A stretch of DNA of 46,411 bases from Paenibacillus ginsengihumi DSM 21568 (GTDB taxonomy: Bacteria > Bacillota > Bacilli > Paenibacillales > NBRC-103111), in assembly GCF_000380965.1 (NCBI RefSeq), contig NZ_KB905588.1, positions 1 through 46,411 on the forward strand, read 5' to 3'. Position 1 is the first letter of the stretch, and each line of letters starts with the position of its first letter. Below the pieces are notes generated by a model that was not told the origin of the DNA, searched no databases, and saw nothing but the letters and a program-made list of their open reading frames with translations. The position numbers and the translations under genes are program-made. Positions 18,465 to 27,435 of the stretch are shown piece by piece.

Positions 18465-21053
18465 TTGACACGAAGGCCTGTCGTATGGTTCGCCGTCTCA
18501 TGGGCGGCGGGCTATGCCGCCGCATATGACTTGCAGCCGGCATGGGCCGGCATCTATTCGTCCATGCTGTTCGGCCTGCTGCTCTGCGCCGTCTGGCGCT
18601 GGCGGGCGGGAGCGGGCATGCTCGCCGCGCTGCGTGCCGGACTGGCCGCGCTGCTCGTATGCGCCGCCGCGGCCGGAGTGTATGCCGAGTACGATCGCAG
18701 CAACCAAACGACGGTGACGGCCTCCGAGGCAGACGCCGTCCGCTTCGTCGGGCGGATTGTGACGCCGGTAACGGTCGACGGAGACCGCGTCGCGTTTCGC
18801 GCGGCGGCCGGCAAGGGGATGGACTGGACAGCGGAAGGCGAGCAATTTCAAATCAACATCAGGCTGCTGCGCCAGGAGGAGCAGACGCTTGCCGCAGCCT
18901 GGAGGCGCGGAGATGCCGTCGTACTGGAAGGCACGCTGAAGCGGCCGGCGGAATCCCGCAACTTCGGCGGATTCGATTACCGCGAATATTTGCGTCTGCA
19001 GCATGTGCATTGGCAGCTCAGCGTCAAAGGGACGGAAGCGCTTGTCATTACTCCGCCGGCTCAAGGGGAATGGGGATTTTGGCGCTTGCTCCGCTGGAAT
19101 GACCGCATTCGGGAAGCGATCGGGGAGCGGATCGAGCTGGTTTTTCCGGAGGAGCAGAGCGGGTTCATGAAAAGCATGCTGATCGGCCTAAGGGACGATA
19201 TGGACCCACAGCAGTTCGACCGCTTCTCCAAGCTTGGAATGACGCACATTTTGGCCATTTCCGGCATGCACGTCGCCGTATTTCTCGGCTGCGTATTGTG
19301 GCTGCTGCGGCGGACCGGGCTGACCCGGGAGGCGTGCCTGAAAATAGGCATCGTCCTCGTTCCGGTGTATGTGCTGCTCACCGGGGCGGGCGCGTCCATC
19401 GTGCGCGCGGGCATCATGGCGATGATCGGCCTGTACGCATCGTACCGGAATCGGCTGAAGGACGGGCTCCATGTGCTGATGCTGGCCGGAACGATAATGC
19501 TTGTGTGGAATCCGTATTATTTGAGCGATGTCAGCTTCCAATTGTCGTTTCTGGTTACGCTCGGCCTGATCCTCGGCGTGCCGGCGCTAAACCGCTCGCT
19601 GCCTGCCCGCTGGAAGCCGCCGATTCGCGATGCGGTGTCGATTACGGTCGTCGCTCAGCTCGTCTCGTTCCCGCTGACCATTTATTACTTCAATCAGTTT
19701 TCGCTGCTGTCGTTTCCGGCAAATTTCCTGCTTGTGCCCGTACTGAGCCTGTTCGTCATGCCGGCCGGGAGCGTCGCGGTAGCGATTGGCGCGCTCACCG
19801 TTTCGGGCGGTCAGGCGGCGGCGTGGCTCGTCGCCCGGGTGAACGGCTTCGTGCTGGCGGTCGTCGAGTGGTTGAATGGCTGGGACGGCCCGCAAATGAT
19901 TTGGCCGAAGCCGGGGCTGCCGTGGGTTGGAGCGTTTTACTGCCTGCTTGCCGCCTGCGCCGCCGTTCTGCCCGAGGCGCGTTCGCCGGATGCCGGAGGC
20001 GAGGAGGCCGGGCCGATGCTGACGCCCGTTCGTTCCCGGTTTGCCGAGCGGCTGCTGCGTCTTATCAAAGGGCCTTGGCCGCTCGTCCTCGCGGCTGCGG
20101 CCATGACCGGACTGCTGTGGTACGGCTATGCTCCCGACCGTTTCAGCCGCGAAGGACATGTGCAGTTTATCGATGTCGGGCAGGGCGACAGCATCTTGAT
20201 CCGCTCGCCGATCGCGAAACGTCATGTGCTGGTGGACGGCGGCGGGACGGTCGTTTTTCGCAAGCCGGGGGAGGAATGGAAGCAGCGAAAGGACCCTTAC
20301 GAGGTCGGCCGCAAGCTGCTCGTCCCGCTGCTTAGGCAGCGCGGTGTCCAGCAGCTCGATTATGTGGTGCTGACACACCAGGATGCCGATCACAGCGGAG
20401 GACTGCAGGCGGTGCTGGAGCACATTCCCGTGGAGCGCCTGCTGTTCAACGGCACGCTCAAACGGACGCCGCCTGTCGAGAAGCTGTTTCGGACCGCCTT
20501 GGAGCGCGGAACCGATCTTATTCCGGTATATGCCGGCGACCGGATCGAGCTGGACGAGGAAACTTCGCTGCATTTTTTGTACCCGCTGCCGCCGGAGCGA
20601 AGGGATGCGATCCGCATCGAGGAGGAGCAGAACTCGAGCTCCGTCGTCTTTCATATGACGATGTCGGGAACGCGCTGGCTTTTTACAGGGGATATGGATG
20701 AGAAGGCGGAGCGGCAGCTGCTTGCTTATTGGCGCAGCGACGAGTCGCCCGGCGCGTCTGGAGGGACTGCGCTGGACTGGAGTCGCGTCGATGTGCTGAA
20801 GGTGGCGCATCACGGCAGCAGATCGTCGACGTCCGAGCTGTGGCTTTCGGCCTGGAGGCCGGCACATGCCGTCATCTCCGCGGGAGTGAACAACATTTAT
20901 CGGCATCCGAGCCCGGTCGTGCTGGACAGGCTGAACAGGTATGGCAGCACGATACTTAGGACCGATCTGCAAGGCGAGATTCAGGCTAAAGTGAAGGACG
21001 GACGATTGTATATGCGGACCAAACTGCAGGAGGCGGCGAGTAGTTCCGGATAA
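18465..21053 (+). CDS. comEC: ComEC, DNA internalisation channel protein
   Basis: 862 residues with start TTG at 18465 (AAAGGAG at 18450-18456, eight bases upstream). An earlier GTG at 18429 is in frame but lies inside the terminator stem and is rejected. Order: N-terminal membrane segments and OB-like DUF4131 region, the competence membrane domain with many helices (about 230-540), then a C-terminal metallo-beta-lactamase-like domain, VQFIDVGQGDS followed by His638-x-Asp-Ala-Asp642-His643 in THQDADHSGG. ComEC carries single-stranded DNA across the membrane; the beta-lactamase-like domain is proposed to degrade the non-entering strand. No frameshift is seen, so the competence channel looks intact. 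Confidence 0.95.
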   Translation: MTRRPVVWFAVSWAAGYAAAYDLQPAWAGIYSSMLFGLLLCAVWRWRAGAGMLAALRAGLAALLVCAAAAGVYAEYDRSNQTTVTASEADAVRFVGRIVTPVTVDGDRVAFRAAAGKGMDWTAEGEQFQINIRLLRQEEQTLAAAWRRGDAVVLEGTLKRPAESRNFGGFDYREYLRLQHVHWQLSVKGTEALVITPPAQGEWGFWRLLRWNDRIREAIGERIELVFPEEQSGFMKSMLIGLRDDMDPQQFDRFSKLGMTHILAISGMHVAVFLGCVLWLLRRTGLTREACLKIGIVLVPVYVLLTGAGASIVRAGIMAMIGLYASYRNRLKDGLHVLMLAGTIMLVWNPYYLSDVSFQLSFLVTLGLILGVPALNRSLPARWKPPIRDAVSITVVAQLVSFPLTIYYFNQFSLLSFPANFLLVPVLSLFVMPAGSVAVAIGALTVSGGQAAAWLVARVNGFVLAVVEWLNGWDGPQMIWPKPGLPWVGAFYCLLAACAAVLPEARSPDAGGEEAGPMLTPVRSRFAERLLRLIKGPWPLVLAAAAMTGLLWYGYAPDRFSREGHVQFIDVGQGDSILIRSPIAKRHVLVDGGGTVVFRKPGEEWKQRKDPYEVGRKLLVPLLRQRGVQQLDYVVLTHQDADHSGGLQAVLEHIPVERLLFNGTLKRTPPVEKLFRTALERGTDLIPVYAGDRIELDEETSLHFLYPLPPERRDAIRIEEEQNSSSVVFHMTMSGTRWLFTGDMDEKAERQLLAYWRSDESPGASGGTALDWSRVDVLKVAHHGSRSSTSELWLSAWRPAHAVISAGVNNIYRHPSPVVLDRLNRYGSTILRTDLQGEIQAKVKDGRLYMRTKLQEAASSSG

Positions 21054-21169
21054 GGCCAATAATGCCAGGGAAGCCCGATAATCCCGGGAACGGCCAATGA
21101 CACCGGGGGGGGCCAACGACACCGGGAACAGCCAATGAGGCTTCATGGAAGGCCAAGCGGAATCGGGAA
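21054..21169 (+). repeat. Degenerate 19-bp tandem repeat, six units
   Basis: Units start at 21054, 21073, 21092, 21111, 21130 and 21151; five are 19 bp and one 21 bp. Consensus is close to GGCCAATGACACCGGGAAC. The array begins at the base after the comEC stop codon. The following bases to 21397 hold no gene that I can support; CCAGGC and GCCTGG near 21193-21215 could form a small hairpin, and 21255-21300 is strikingly AT-rich. Confidence 0.75.
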
Positions 21170-21397
21170 GGCGGATCGCGCAACCAGGCAGCCTAGCCAG
21201 CCTGGCAGCGTCTCATTTCGCGTCAGACAGTCTTCCTTCGGAGCCGTTTTTCAAATTCCTTTAATTATTACAAACAATCTATAGTTGCTCTATGGCTTAG
21301 AAAATCGTTCGATATTATGATGGGGGAGAAGTCGGACTTCATTCAAACATTTGATACGGCCATGGCCAGCCTATGAAATGCGAAGGGGATGACCACA

Positions 21398-22552
21398 ATG
21401 ATTCGTGTTGCTGTCATTGGGATAGGCAGTATTTCCGATGCCCATATTCAAGCTTACCGCACTTTCCGGAATCGCTGCGAAATTGCCGCTTTGTGCGACA
21501 TTTATGTAGACAAGGCGGAAAAGGGCAGGCAGCGATACCAGCTCGGCTGCGCAGTTTACCAGGATTATCAGGAGCTGTTGCAACGGGACGACATTGATCT
21601 TGTCTCGGTATGCACGCCTCCTTATACGCATGCCGAGATTGCTGTAAACGCTTTAAAGTGCGGCAAGCACGTCATTGTCGAGAAGCCGATGGCTTCTTCC
21701 CTGGAAGAGTGCGACCGAATGAATGAGGCAGCAGCGGCAGCGGGGAAAATCCTTTCGGTCATCAGCCAAAACCGGTTCGGCGACACGATCGCGAAGCTGA
21801 AGCGGGTGCTTGATTCCGGCCTGGCAGGAAACATCGTTCATGCCCAGGTCGATTCGTTCTGGTGGAGAGGGTATGTATATTACGATCTCTGGTGGCGCGG
21901 CACTTGGGAGAAGGAAGGCGGCGGCTGCACATTGAACCATGCTGTTCATCATATCGACATGCTCCAATGGCTGATGGGCATGCCGGAGCAGGTGACGGCC
22001 GTTATGAACAACACGTCGCACGACAATGCGGAGGTCGAGGATCTGTCGATCGCGATTCTCTCCTATCCGCGGGCATTGGCTCAAATTACGAGCTCGGTCG
22101 TGCATCACGGCGAAGAGCAGCAGTTGATTTTTCAAGGGGAAAAAGCCCGCGTATCGCTGCCGTGGCGAGTGACCGCCTCCACTTCCAAAGAGAACGGGTT
22201 CCCGCAGCAGAACCATGAGTTGATCGAAGCGATCAATGATCTTGCCAGCCAAGTACCCGCACTGTCCTACACGGGCCATCAAGGTCAGCTTGACGATGTT
22301 TTGACGGCGATCGAGAACGGCACAGGAGACGTTGTGGTTACGGGGCAGGAAGGGAGAAAAACGCTGGAATTGATTACGGCGATCTATCAAGCAGCCAGCA
22401 CAGGCGCCTCGGTACGCCTCCCGCTGCCGCCGGACAGTCCGTTTTACACCCGAGACGGGATTATGGCGAACGCGCCCCGCTTCTACGAAAAGAAAACATC
22501 CGTGGCAGGCTTCAGCAAAAATGAAATCACCATCAGCGGCGAGACGAAATAG
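21398..22552 (+). CDS. Gfo/Idh/MocA family NAD(P)-dependent oxidoreductase
   Basis: 384 residues. Rossmann fold opening VAVIGIGSISDAH (4-16) and the family EKP motif at about 95-97 (IVEKPMA); the C-terminal domain carries NHAVHHIDMLQWLMG, where the His residues are those of the usual active site. These enzymes oxidise or reduce sugars, inositols or amino sugars. ATG 21398 has AAGGGG nine bases upstream; ATG 21389 is also in frame. The PmoA/DUF6807 gene follows after 12 bases, a frequent pairing in carbohydrate-use loci. Substrate unknown. Confidence 0.9.
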   Translation: MIRVAVIGIGSISDAHIQAYRTFRNRCEIAALCDIYVDKAEKGRQRYQLGCAVYQDYQELLQRDDIDLVSVCTPPYTHAEIAVNALKCGKHVIVEKPMASSLEECDRMNEAAAAAGKILSVISQNRFGDTIAKLKRVLDSGLAGNIVHAQVDSFWWRGYVYYDLWWRGTWEKEGGGCTLNHAVHHIDMLQWLMGMPEQVTAVMNNTSHDNAEVEDLSIAILSYPRALAQITSSVVHHGEEQQLIFQGEKARVSLPWRVTASTSKENGFPQQNHELIEAINDLASQVPALSYTGHQGQLDDVLTAIENGTGDVVVTGQEGRKTLELITAIYQAASTGASVRLPLPPDSPFYTRDGIMANAPRFYEKKTSVAGFSKNEITISGETK

Positions 22553-22564
22553 GAGGGCCGGAAC

Positions 22565-23818
22565 ATGACGAAGTCTGCTCCATTCAAGCTGTCGCTGACT
22601 ATGAGCGCGAGCCCGTTTCCGCTTCCGACCGTGCTGAGGGCGGAGCTGGATGAACGGATATATAATGAGCTGGGGCAATGGGCGGGCCATGCGGATATTT
22701 ATGCCGTCGAGGAGAGCAGCGGCCTCGAAATCGCCTGCCAGTTGAACCGCACCGCCAACTCCGCGACGCCGGCGGAAGCGAGGGGGGAATATGCGCTTTA
22801 TTTGCTTGTGAAGGAAGCGCCGGCTTCTCTTCGCACGGTCCTAAGCCTGCATAAAAAAGAGAGAAGCCAGCTCGGCCCGAAGGACCGGCAGTACAATCCT
22901 TGGAACGGGCTGCCGGGCGTCTATCTCGATCATCAGGAGGATAGTGCCAGGGTCATCGTCAGCATCGAAGGCCAGCTGTTCACGCGTTATTTGTATTCGC
23001 CGATGAACGGGAAGCCCTATTACTACCCGCTCATCGGACCTGACGGCAAAACGCTTATTCAGGACGCCCCGGACGATCATCTTCATCATCACGGACTTTG
23101 GTGGGGCCATGACGATGTGAACGGGCACAAGCTGTACCACGAATTTCGCGGAGAAGGACGTCAAATTCACCGGAAATTTATGGCGCTCTTCGGAGGTCCG
23201 GTGTTCGGCCAACTGACGTCGCTGATCGATTGGCGGAGCGAGGACGGCGAGCTGCTGCTGCAGGAGGCGCGAAGCGTTCGAATCTTCAACTTGCCTCCGG
23301 AATCCAGATACATGGACCTGACCACGGAGCTTTACGCGGTAAACGGCGATGTTGCCTTCGGCGACACGAAGGAGGGAGGATTCCCGTTCATCCGGGTCAA
23401 TGAACAGATCAACGGCCATCATACCGGCACAATAACCGCGGCTAACGGAAAGGTGGGGGAGTCGGAAATTTTCGGCTCCGTTACGGAATGGGTGGATTAC
23501 AGCGGCCGGCTGCTTCGATCCATGAAGCGGGAAGGCGGCGCGATAACGAAGCAATATACCGCAGCAGGAATTTCTGTCTTCTCCCACCCGGAGAACGAAA
23601 CCTGCGCCTCCCAATGGTTCGTGCGCGATTATGGGCCTTTTACTCCGGCCAACTTCCATTTTTGCGGGGGAAAAATGCTGGAGAACGGCCAATCGCTTTC
23701 TTTTAAACACAGGCTCTATCTCCATCAGGGAGACGTTCTGTCTGGTCAAGTAGCGGAACGATATCGCGAGTACGCCGATCCGCAGCATGCGAAGCTTGCC
23801 GTTATCGTATCGTCATAG
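22565..23818 (+). CDS. PmoA / DUF6807 family protein
   Basis: 417 residues. The histidine-rich stretch HLHHHGLWWGHDDVNG near residues 170-185 is the hallmark of the family annotated as DUF6807 or PmoA family; it is expected to bind metal or sugar. The name refers to a historical methane-oxygenase label and should not be taken as function. AGGAGGG at 22552-22558 serves the ATG. Coupled to the oxidoreductase upstream; together they look like a small carbohydrate-catabolism unit. Confidence 0.8.
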   Translation: MTKSAPFKLSLTMSASPFPLPTVLRAELDERIYNELGQWAGHADIYAVEESSGLEIACQLNRTANSATPAEARGEYALYLLVKEAPASLRTVLSLHKKERSQLGPKDRQYNPWNGLPGVYLDHQEDSARVIVSIEGQLFTRYLYSPMNGKPYYYPLIGPDGKTLIQDAPDDHLHHHGLWWGHDDVNGHKLYHEFRGEGRQIHRKFMALFGGPVFGQLTSLIDWRSEDGELLLQEARSVRIFNLPPESRYMDLTTELYAVNGDVAFGDTKEGGFPFIRVNEQINGHHTGTITAANGKVGESEIFGSVTEWVDYSGRLLRSMKREGGAITKQYTAAGISVFSHPENETCASQWFVRDYGPFTPANFHFCGGKMLENGQSLSFKHRLYLHQGDVLSGQVAERYREYADPQHAKLAVIVSS

Positions 23819-23859
23819 GCGTGTATGCCAACGTCAGCGGACTTTCGTACAGCGGGCGA

Positions 23860-23888
23860 TTGAGTTCCTTGACAAGGTATGTTATATT
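23860..23888 (+). promoter_or_regulatory. Probable promoter of the EamA transporter gene
   Basis: TTGAGT (23860-23865), 17-base spacer, TATATT (23883-23888) preceded by TGT (extended -10). It lies 71 bases before the EamA start codon. Confidence 0.55.
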
Positions 23889-23959
23889 TTGAATTTGAGC
23901 GGCCTTCCTTCGTAAGGCACGCGGGTGGGTGAGGGAATGAACACAGGAGATTCGAATAA

Positions 23960-24907
23960 ATGGAAGACGATCATCGCGCGAAGCTTCGGGCCATTGTGCT
24001 CGTGCTCGTCGGGGCAGCCTCTTACGGCGTCCTGTCGACGATCGTGAAGCTGAGCTACGCGGAAGGGTTCGGCACGGCGGAAGTGACGGGCAGCCAGGTG
24101 CTGTTCGCCTGCGCCGCCTTGTGGGTTTGCCGTCTTGCCGGGCTTGCGCGAACAGGGAGCGGCGGCAGCCGTACAGGCGATAGGCCGGCGACCTCGGCCG
24201 ACAAGGTTAAGCTCGTTGCCAGCGGCGCTTTTACTGGTCTCACCGGGGTCTTTTACTATTATTCGCTGCAGTGGCTGGACGCTTCCATCGCCATTTTGCT
24301 GCTGTTTCAATTTACTTGGATGGGCCTTTTGCTCAGCTGGCTGCTGCACCGGACGAAGCCTTCTCCGAACCAGTGGCTTGCCTTGGCCGTCGTGCTGGCG
24401 GGCACGCTGCTGGCCTCGGGATTATGGGCAGGCGGAGGAAGCAGGCTCCATCTCGCAGGTCTCGGCTTCGGCCTTCTTGCCGCCGCCTGCTATACGCTGT
24501 TCATGTATTTCAGCGGCAAGGTAGCGGTTCATCTGCCCACGCTGCAGCGAACGACATGGATGGTGACCGGAGCGGCTGCAGCCGTATCGGTAATTTTTCC
24601 GCCGCTGTTTTTATGGAATGGCGCGCTGGGGCACGGGCTGTGGCGGTGGGGGGCGCTGCTCGGCTTCTTCGGCATGGTGCTGCCTCCGTTTCTGTTCGCC
24701 AAGGGAGCGCCCCGGCTGAGCACAGGCCTCACAACGATTCTCGGCTCCATCGAGCTGCCGGTCGTTCTGATCTGCTCGGCCTTGCTGCTTGGCGAACCAG
24801 TCGCGGCGGAGCAATGGATCGGCGCGCTGCTGATTTTGGCCGGCATTGCCGTGTCGGAACGCAGACCCGAGCGGGTGAAGACGAGTCCGACTCAAGCGGG
24901 GCCGTAG
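23960..24907 (+). CDS. EamA family (DMT superfamily) transporter
   Basis: 315 residues with about ten hydrophobic segments arranged as two repeats of five, each ending in a GxxxIPxG-like or LLLGEP type loop (LGSIELPVVLICSALLLGEPV in the second half, broken here into its motif LLLGEP). These are drug/metabolite transporters; substrate not predictable. AGGAG at 23945-23949 precedes the ATG by ten bases. A short overlapping frame from the ATG at 23938 is out of frame and not supported. The gene faces the ABC exporter on the other strand. Confidence 0.85.
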   Translation: MEDDHRAKLRAIVLVLVGAASYGVLSTIVKLSYAEGFGTAEVTGSQVLFACAALWVCRLAGLARTGSGGSRTGDRPATSADKVKLVASGAFTGLTGVFYYYSLQWLDASIAILLLFQFTWMGLLLSWLLHRTKPSPNQWLALAVVLAGTLLASGLWAGGGSRLHLAGLGFGLLAAACYTLFMYFSGKVAVHLPTLQRTTWMVTGAAAAVSVIFPPLFLWNGALGHGLWRWGALLGFFGMVLPPFLFAKGAPRLSTGLTTILGSIELPVVLICSALLLGEPVAAEQWIGALLILAGIAVSERRPERVKTSPTQAGP

Positions 24908-24926
24908 AACAAGCGCGAACAAGCGA

Positions 24927-24977
24927 AAAAGACCGAGTCCGCGAGCCTGCCGCCAGGCTTGCCGGGCCCGGTCTTTT
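24927..24977. terminator. Bidirectional terminator between EamA gene and ABC exporter
   Basis: AAAAGACCG (24927-24935) pairs with CGGTCTTTT (24969-24977); an inner AGCCTG/CAGGCT stem (24944-24959) tops it. T-runs occur on both strands. It ends the EamA gene; the ABC exporter stop is a further 170 bases away. The rest of 24978-25146 shows no gene. Confidence 0.7.
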
Positions 24978-25146
24978 GCCGTTAGCGGCCGTTCGGCGGA
25001 ATTTCGCATTGAGACAACCCTGGCGGCGCCCCTGCTGCCGTTTCCTGACAACGATCCGGCTTCGGCTGCCAGCCAGTAGCCGGGCCAGCGGCCGAGAGCT
25101 TCTGGCTACGGAGCTCGCCTATTCGCCGCTTGCGGGCCGAATCGCC

Positions 25147-27078
25147 CTACAGCGCCCGCGGCAGATCCGGCTTGTCGAGCTGCTCAGGCCGCATCGCCTT
25201 CAGCTGCTTCTCGTACAGCTGGCGGTACAGGCCGCCCTTCGCCAGCAGCTCCTGGTGCGACCCTCGCTCGGCGATGCCGCCCTGATCCAGCACCAGGATT
25301 TGATCGGCCCGGACGACGGTTGCCAGCCGGTGGGCGATGACGAAGGTGGTGCGGTCCTTCATCAGCCGCTCGAGCGCCGAGGTGACCAAGGCTTCGGATT
25401 CGGCATCCAGCGCCGAAGTCGCCTCGTCAAGAATCAGGATGCGCGGGTCCTTCAGCAGGGCGCGGGCGATCGCGATCCGCTGCTTTTGGCCGCCGGACAG
25501 GCGCACGCCCCGCTCGCCGACGATCGTCTCGTAGCCGAGATCCATCTCGGCGATGAAGCTGTGCGCGTTGGCCGCCTCGGCCGCAGCGATCACTTCCTCG
25601 CGCGAGGCTTCCGGCTTGCCATACACAATATTTTCGTAAATCGTCCCCGAAAATAAAATGTTATCCTGCAGCACAACGGCGATCTGCCTGCGCAAATCGT
25701 CAAGATGCAGATCCTTCAGATCGATGCCGTCCAAATAGACGGTGCCTTCATCCGGGTCATAGAAGCGGGGAATCAGGTTGATCAGCGTCGATTTGCCGGC
25801 GCCGCTCGGCCCAACGAGCGCGATGACCTGTCCCGGCAAAGCCGTAAAGCTGACGTTCAGCAGCGCGGTTTTCTGCTCGCTGATCGTCGGCGGCGGGTCC
25901 GGACGCGTCTTCGGCGGAATCCAATAAAACGCTTTCTCCGGCTTCGCCATATCAACCAGGTCGGGATCGCCGCTCTTGCTCTGCGCCTGGGTCTGCGGCC
26001 GCTCCGTCACGTAAGTGAACGAAACGTTCTCGAACGTCACAAGCCCCTTCGCCGCGGGAAGACGCACCGGAGCTTGCTTTACGACGATATCGGGCTCGAT
26101 GTCGAACACCTCGAAAACGCGCTCGATGTTGCTCAGCGAGTTTTGAATCGTGGCGTTCGCTTCGGCAAACCGCGAAATCGGGCCGTACAGCTGGGCAAGA
26201 TACGCCTGAAAGGCGACCAGCGCTCCGATCGTAAATTCGCCCTTCAGGACGAGCAGCCCGCCGGCGAGCCAGATGATCAGGTTGCCGAGCTGCGAGAAGC
26301 TTTGGCTCATGATGCCCAGCAAGTTGCCCAGCAGGTGGGCCCTGTTCGCATGAGAAATATGCTGCTTCGCCTGCTTCTCGAACCGCTCCATCTCCTTGCG
26401 CTCCTGGCTAAACGCCTGCACCACCTTCATGCCGCCGATCCGCTCCACAAGCACGCCCTGCAGCCGCTCCATTTGCCGGTGCACGGAACGCCATGCCAGA
26501 CGGATGCGCACATTCATATTGGCGAACGACAAGTAGTGCAGCGGCAGCAGCCACAGCGACAGCACGGCGAGCTGCCAATGCAGCTTAAACAACAGCGCTC
26601 CCGCGAAGACGATCAGAAACAGATCGATGACCAGGTTGATCACGCCGCCGTTAATCAAGTTTTGCGCGCCGTTGACGTCATTCATGATGCGGGTGACGAT
26701 GCTGCCGACCTGCCGGTTGTCATAGTAGCGCTGCGACAGCTTCTGCATATGCGTATAGAGCTGGTGGCGCACGTCGTAGACCATCCGGTTGCCCAGCTTG
26801 AAGGTGGTTCTGTTGCGGATGAAGCTGACGGCGATGCCGAAAGCGTATACGAACGCCATCACGGCAATAACGCTGCCGAGCGTCCACGCCGTCTCATGGC
26901 CAGGCAGCACCTCGTCGATCAAAATTTTCGTCATCCACGGCCCGATCATCGGCACGCTGAACTGCAGAATGCCGAGCAGCACGATCAGCAGCAGCACATA
27001 ACGGTACGGCTTCAGGAAAGCAAGGTAGCGGGCGACCAGCTTTTTGCCTTCTCTGGCGTCCGCCTTGGATGCAGACAT
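25147..27078 (-). CDS. ABC exporter, fused permease and ATPase
   Basis: 643 residues. Six membrane helices (about 20-320) are followed by the nucleotide-binding domain: Walker A GPSGAGKST, signature LSGGQKQRIAIARALL, Walker B ILILDEATSALD, H-loop FVIAHRLAT. This is the half-transporter layout of multidrug or lipid exporters (MsbA/BmrA type). Odd: about 45 extra polar, Pro-rich residues lie between the A-loop strand (FENVSFTYV) and the strand before Walker A, about residues 356-402. The ATG at 27078 has GGAAGGAG upstream; an in-frame extension to 27180 would translate a dispersed repeat and is rejected. Confidence 0.92.
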   Translation of the reverse strand: MSASKADAREGKKLVARYLAFLKPYRYVLLLIVLLGILQFSVPMIGPWMTKILIDEVLPGHETAWTLGSVIAVMAFVYAFGIAVSFIRNRTTFKLGNRMVYDVRHQLYTHMQKLSQRYYDNRQVGSIVTRIMNDVNGAQNLINGGVINLVIDLFLIVFAGALLFKLHWQLAVLSLWLLPLHYLSFANMNVRIRLAWRSVHRQMERLQGVLVERIGGMKVVQAFSQERKEMERFEKQAKQHISHANRAHLLGNLLGIMSQSFSQLGNLIIWLAGGLLVLKGEFTIGALVAFQAYLAQLYGPISRFAEANATIQNSLSNIERVFEVFDIEPDIVVKQAPVRLPAAKGLVTFENVSFTYVTERPQTQAQSKSGDPDLVDMAKPEKAFYWIPPKTRPDPPPTISEQKTALLNVSFTALPGQVIALVGPSGAGKSTLINLIPRFYDPDEGTVYLDGIDLKDLHLDDLRRQIAVVLQDNILFSGTIYENIVYGKPEASREEVIAAAEAANAHSFIAEMDLGYETIVGERGVRLSGGQKQRIAIARALLKDPRILILDEATSALDAESEALVTSALERLMKDRTTFVIAHRLATVVRADQILVLDQGGIAERGSHQELLAKGGLYRQLYEKQLKAMRPEQLDKPDLPRAL

Positions 27079-27105
27079 TCGAATTCGCTCCTTCCGGGAC
27101 CTTTG

Positions 27106-27157
27106 AACCGCGGCCCGTCCATCCTTGTTTAGACGTCGATAGATGTTTTTCTTATCG
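27106..27157 (+). repeat. Dispersed repeat, copy 2 (about 52 bp)
   Basis: AACCGCGG at 27106 through CTTATCG at 27157 matches copy 1 at 11848-11898. It lies in the untranslated leader of the ABC exporter, in the opposite orientation to that gene. The core hairpin has one G-T pair in place of G-C. Confidence 0.65.
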
Positions 27158-27336
27158 CTTGGCAAAAGTCCGTTTTCCACTGATATCCAAGATTAGCACA
27201 TTGCCCCGAAAATAAAAATGAACAATTTCCTCATGAAACATAGACTATATTGCTCGCGGATTTCGCTGACGTGACAGCGAAGAGACAAGGCTTTCCTTAA
27301 AACACCGTGGCGGAATCTTCTAAAGCGTCATACACC

Positions 27337-27364
27337 TTGCCTGTAAAATCTGATATTCTAGTAT
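27337..27364 (+). promoter_or_regulatory. Possible promoter of the sigma factor gene
   Basis: TTGCCT (27337-27342), 16-base spacer, TAGTAT (27359-27364). Further upstream, TGAAAC at 27234-27239 followed 15 bases later by CGCG resembles an ECF (sigma-W-type) promoter but the -10 is off consensus, so autoregulation is only a suggestion. Confidence 0.3.
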
Positions 27365-27435
27365 CGACGAAAAGGAGAGGTGCAACATTTTGCGGGAACG
27401 GCACGTTTATAAGGTTGCAAGAGAGGGGGATCCCA

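Noticed and set aside
21054..21169. CRISPR array after comEC
   Set aside because: Units are contiguous 19-bp degenerate tandem repeats without spacers, and no cas genes are present.
24271..25656. 461-codon plus-strand open frame over the EamA/ABC junction
   Set aside because: Out-of-frame reading of EamA followed by antisense reading of the ABC ATPase and the terminator; no signature.
27079..27180. 34-residue N-terminal extension of the ABC exporter
   Set aside because: It would translate the dispersed repeat and lacks a ribosome site, whereas ATG 27078 has GGAAGGAG.
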